Below, one piece after another: positions 63,771 to 64,000 of a stretch of DNA of 64,000 nucleotides. Within the stretch, counting starts at the first letter, position 1. Every line of letters begins with the position of its first letter. The stretch lies in NCBI RefSeq assembly GCF_022267315.1, contig NZ_JAIKLE010000005.1, positions 62,001-126,000 on the forward strand, in the 5' to 3' direction. This DNA comes from Maribellus maritimus (GTDB lineage Bacteria > Bacteroidota > Bacteroidia > Bacteroidales > Prolixibacteraceae). The translations under genes were made by a program, and so were the position numbers. The notes beneath the pieces were generated by a model. That model saw nothing but the letters and a program-made list of their open reading frames with translations, did no database searches and was not told where the DNA came from.

Positions 63771-63958
63771 TTTTATACGGTTTTAATTAAACATTTTCAA
63801 ACTTTGTCCGCCAAAAATCAAATGCCATGCCAAGCCTTTTTTATGACGAATTGTCATTCCCCAACCCTACCCTCCACTAATTCTGTCTCAAAAAATGATA
63901 TTTACCTTTATTTTATTCAAGGAAAGTCGTTTAATTTGTGTGCGCTAAAAAGTTAACG
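63771..63958. other. Divergent intergenic region upstream of htpG
   Basis: 188 bp with no full gene. It includes the operator-like ATGAC/GTCAT repeat at 63843-63857 and the probable promoter of the plus-strand gene at the window end (TTAATTTG near 63931 resembles a -7 box with one mismatch). Confidence 0.4.
63844..63856 (-). promoter_or_regulatory. Operator-like inverted repeat upstream of htpG
   Basis: The minus strand reads TGACAATTCGTCA, extendable to ATGAC-N5-GTCAT, 74 nt before the htpG start. It shares the TGACA-N3-tGTC frame with the element upstream of clpB. Confidence 0.6.
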
Positions 63959-64000
63959 ATGGGGAGTTTGCAGAACTATTTTGAAAAATTCAGAAAAAAC
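63959..64000 (+). CDS. Start of a gene running off the window, possibly a class V aminotransferase
   Basis: ATG at 63959 opens a frame reading MGSLQNYFEKFRKN to the end of the window. The short beginning resembles a family of PLP-dependent class V aminotransferase-like proteins in Bacteroidota, but 14 residues are too few for a firm call. Confidence 0.35.
   Translation, partial: MGSLQNYFEKFRKN

Overview
This 64 kb window is a chromosomal segment of a member of the Bacteroidota. The evidence is the fused str/S10 gene order without tuf between fusA and rpsJ, -7 boxes of the TAnnTTTG type, Bacteroidota-type HU, DUF3127 and DUF6515 proteins, many LxxC lipoproteins, and little Shine-Dalgarno signal. 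Overall style suggests a marine or sedimentary Marinilabiliales/Prolixibacteraceae-like organism, but that placement is inference. No tRNA, rRNA, CRISPR array, transposase or integrase was recognised.

Layout. (1) 1-5.3 kb, minus strand: rpsL-rpsG-fusA-rpsJ-rplC-rplD-rplW-rplB, driven by two near-identical tandem promoters. (2) 5.5-10.4 kb: a peptidase-C39 ABC exporter and HlyD adaptor (minus) divergent from a LytTR regulator with a degenerate receiver (plus). No precursor peptide or TolC partner is visible. (3) 10.7-11.2 kb: an HU-like gene behind a short leader ORF and a terminator-like hairpin. (4) 11.3-22.8 kb: an accessory island of about eleven same-strand, mostly secreted or lipoprotein genes: an ApbE fragment, a class C beta-lactamase-like hydrolase, an S41 peptidase, a META-domain protein, a gluzincin, a DUF1287 hydrolase and unknowns. 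It ends with a decayed copy of the 3' end of the adjacent conserved gene. (5) 22.8-29.4 kb, minus: a 991-aa receiver/ATP-grasp (PPDK_N) protein, then DUF1015, serA and serC. (6) 29.7-39.1 kb: sulfatase, gcvT, HPt protein, SemiSWEET, clpB and ppdK. (7) 39.1-43.7 kb, minus: a NarL-type two-component pair, two conserved unknowns, and a disordered DUF6515-like secreted protein. (8) 43.9-53.3 kb: ruvX, def, comEC, trkA-trkH, a YrdC/YciO protein, mnmD, tandem FKBP isomerases and a DUF3127 protein with an SSB-like tail. (9) 53.3-58.7 kb, minus: yaaA, a second two-component pair, and an octaheme HEAT/TPR lipoprotein. (10) 58.9-64 kb: an alanine dehydrogenase-like enzyme, a DoxX/glutathione peroxidase/OhrR-like peroxide module with palindromic operators, htpG, and the first codons of a gene running off the window.

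How the genes work together. Most flanking DNA is housekeeping: translation, serine and glycine one-carbon metabolism, potassium uptake and proteostasis. clpB and htpG share a TGACA-N3-TGTCA-like inverted repeat at similar distances from their starts, which suggests a common stress regulator. The parts most likely to hold undescribed biology are the orphan C39 exporter/LytTR locus, the secreted-protein island with its duplicated 3' boundary, and the receiver/ATP-grasp fusion protein.
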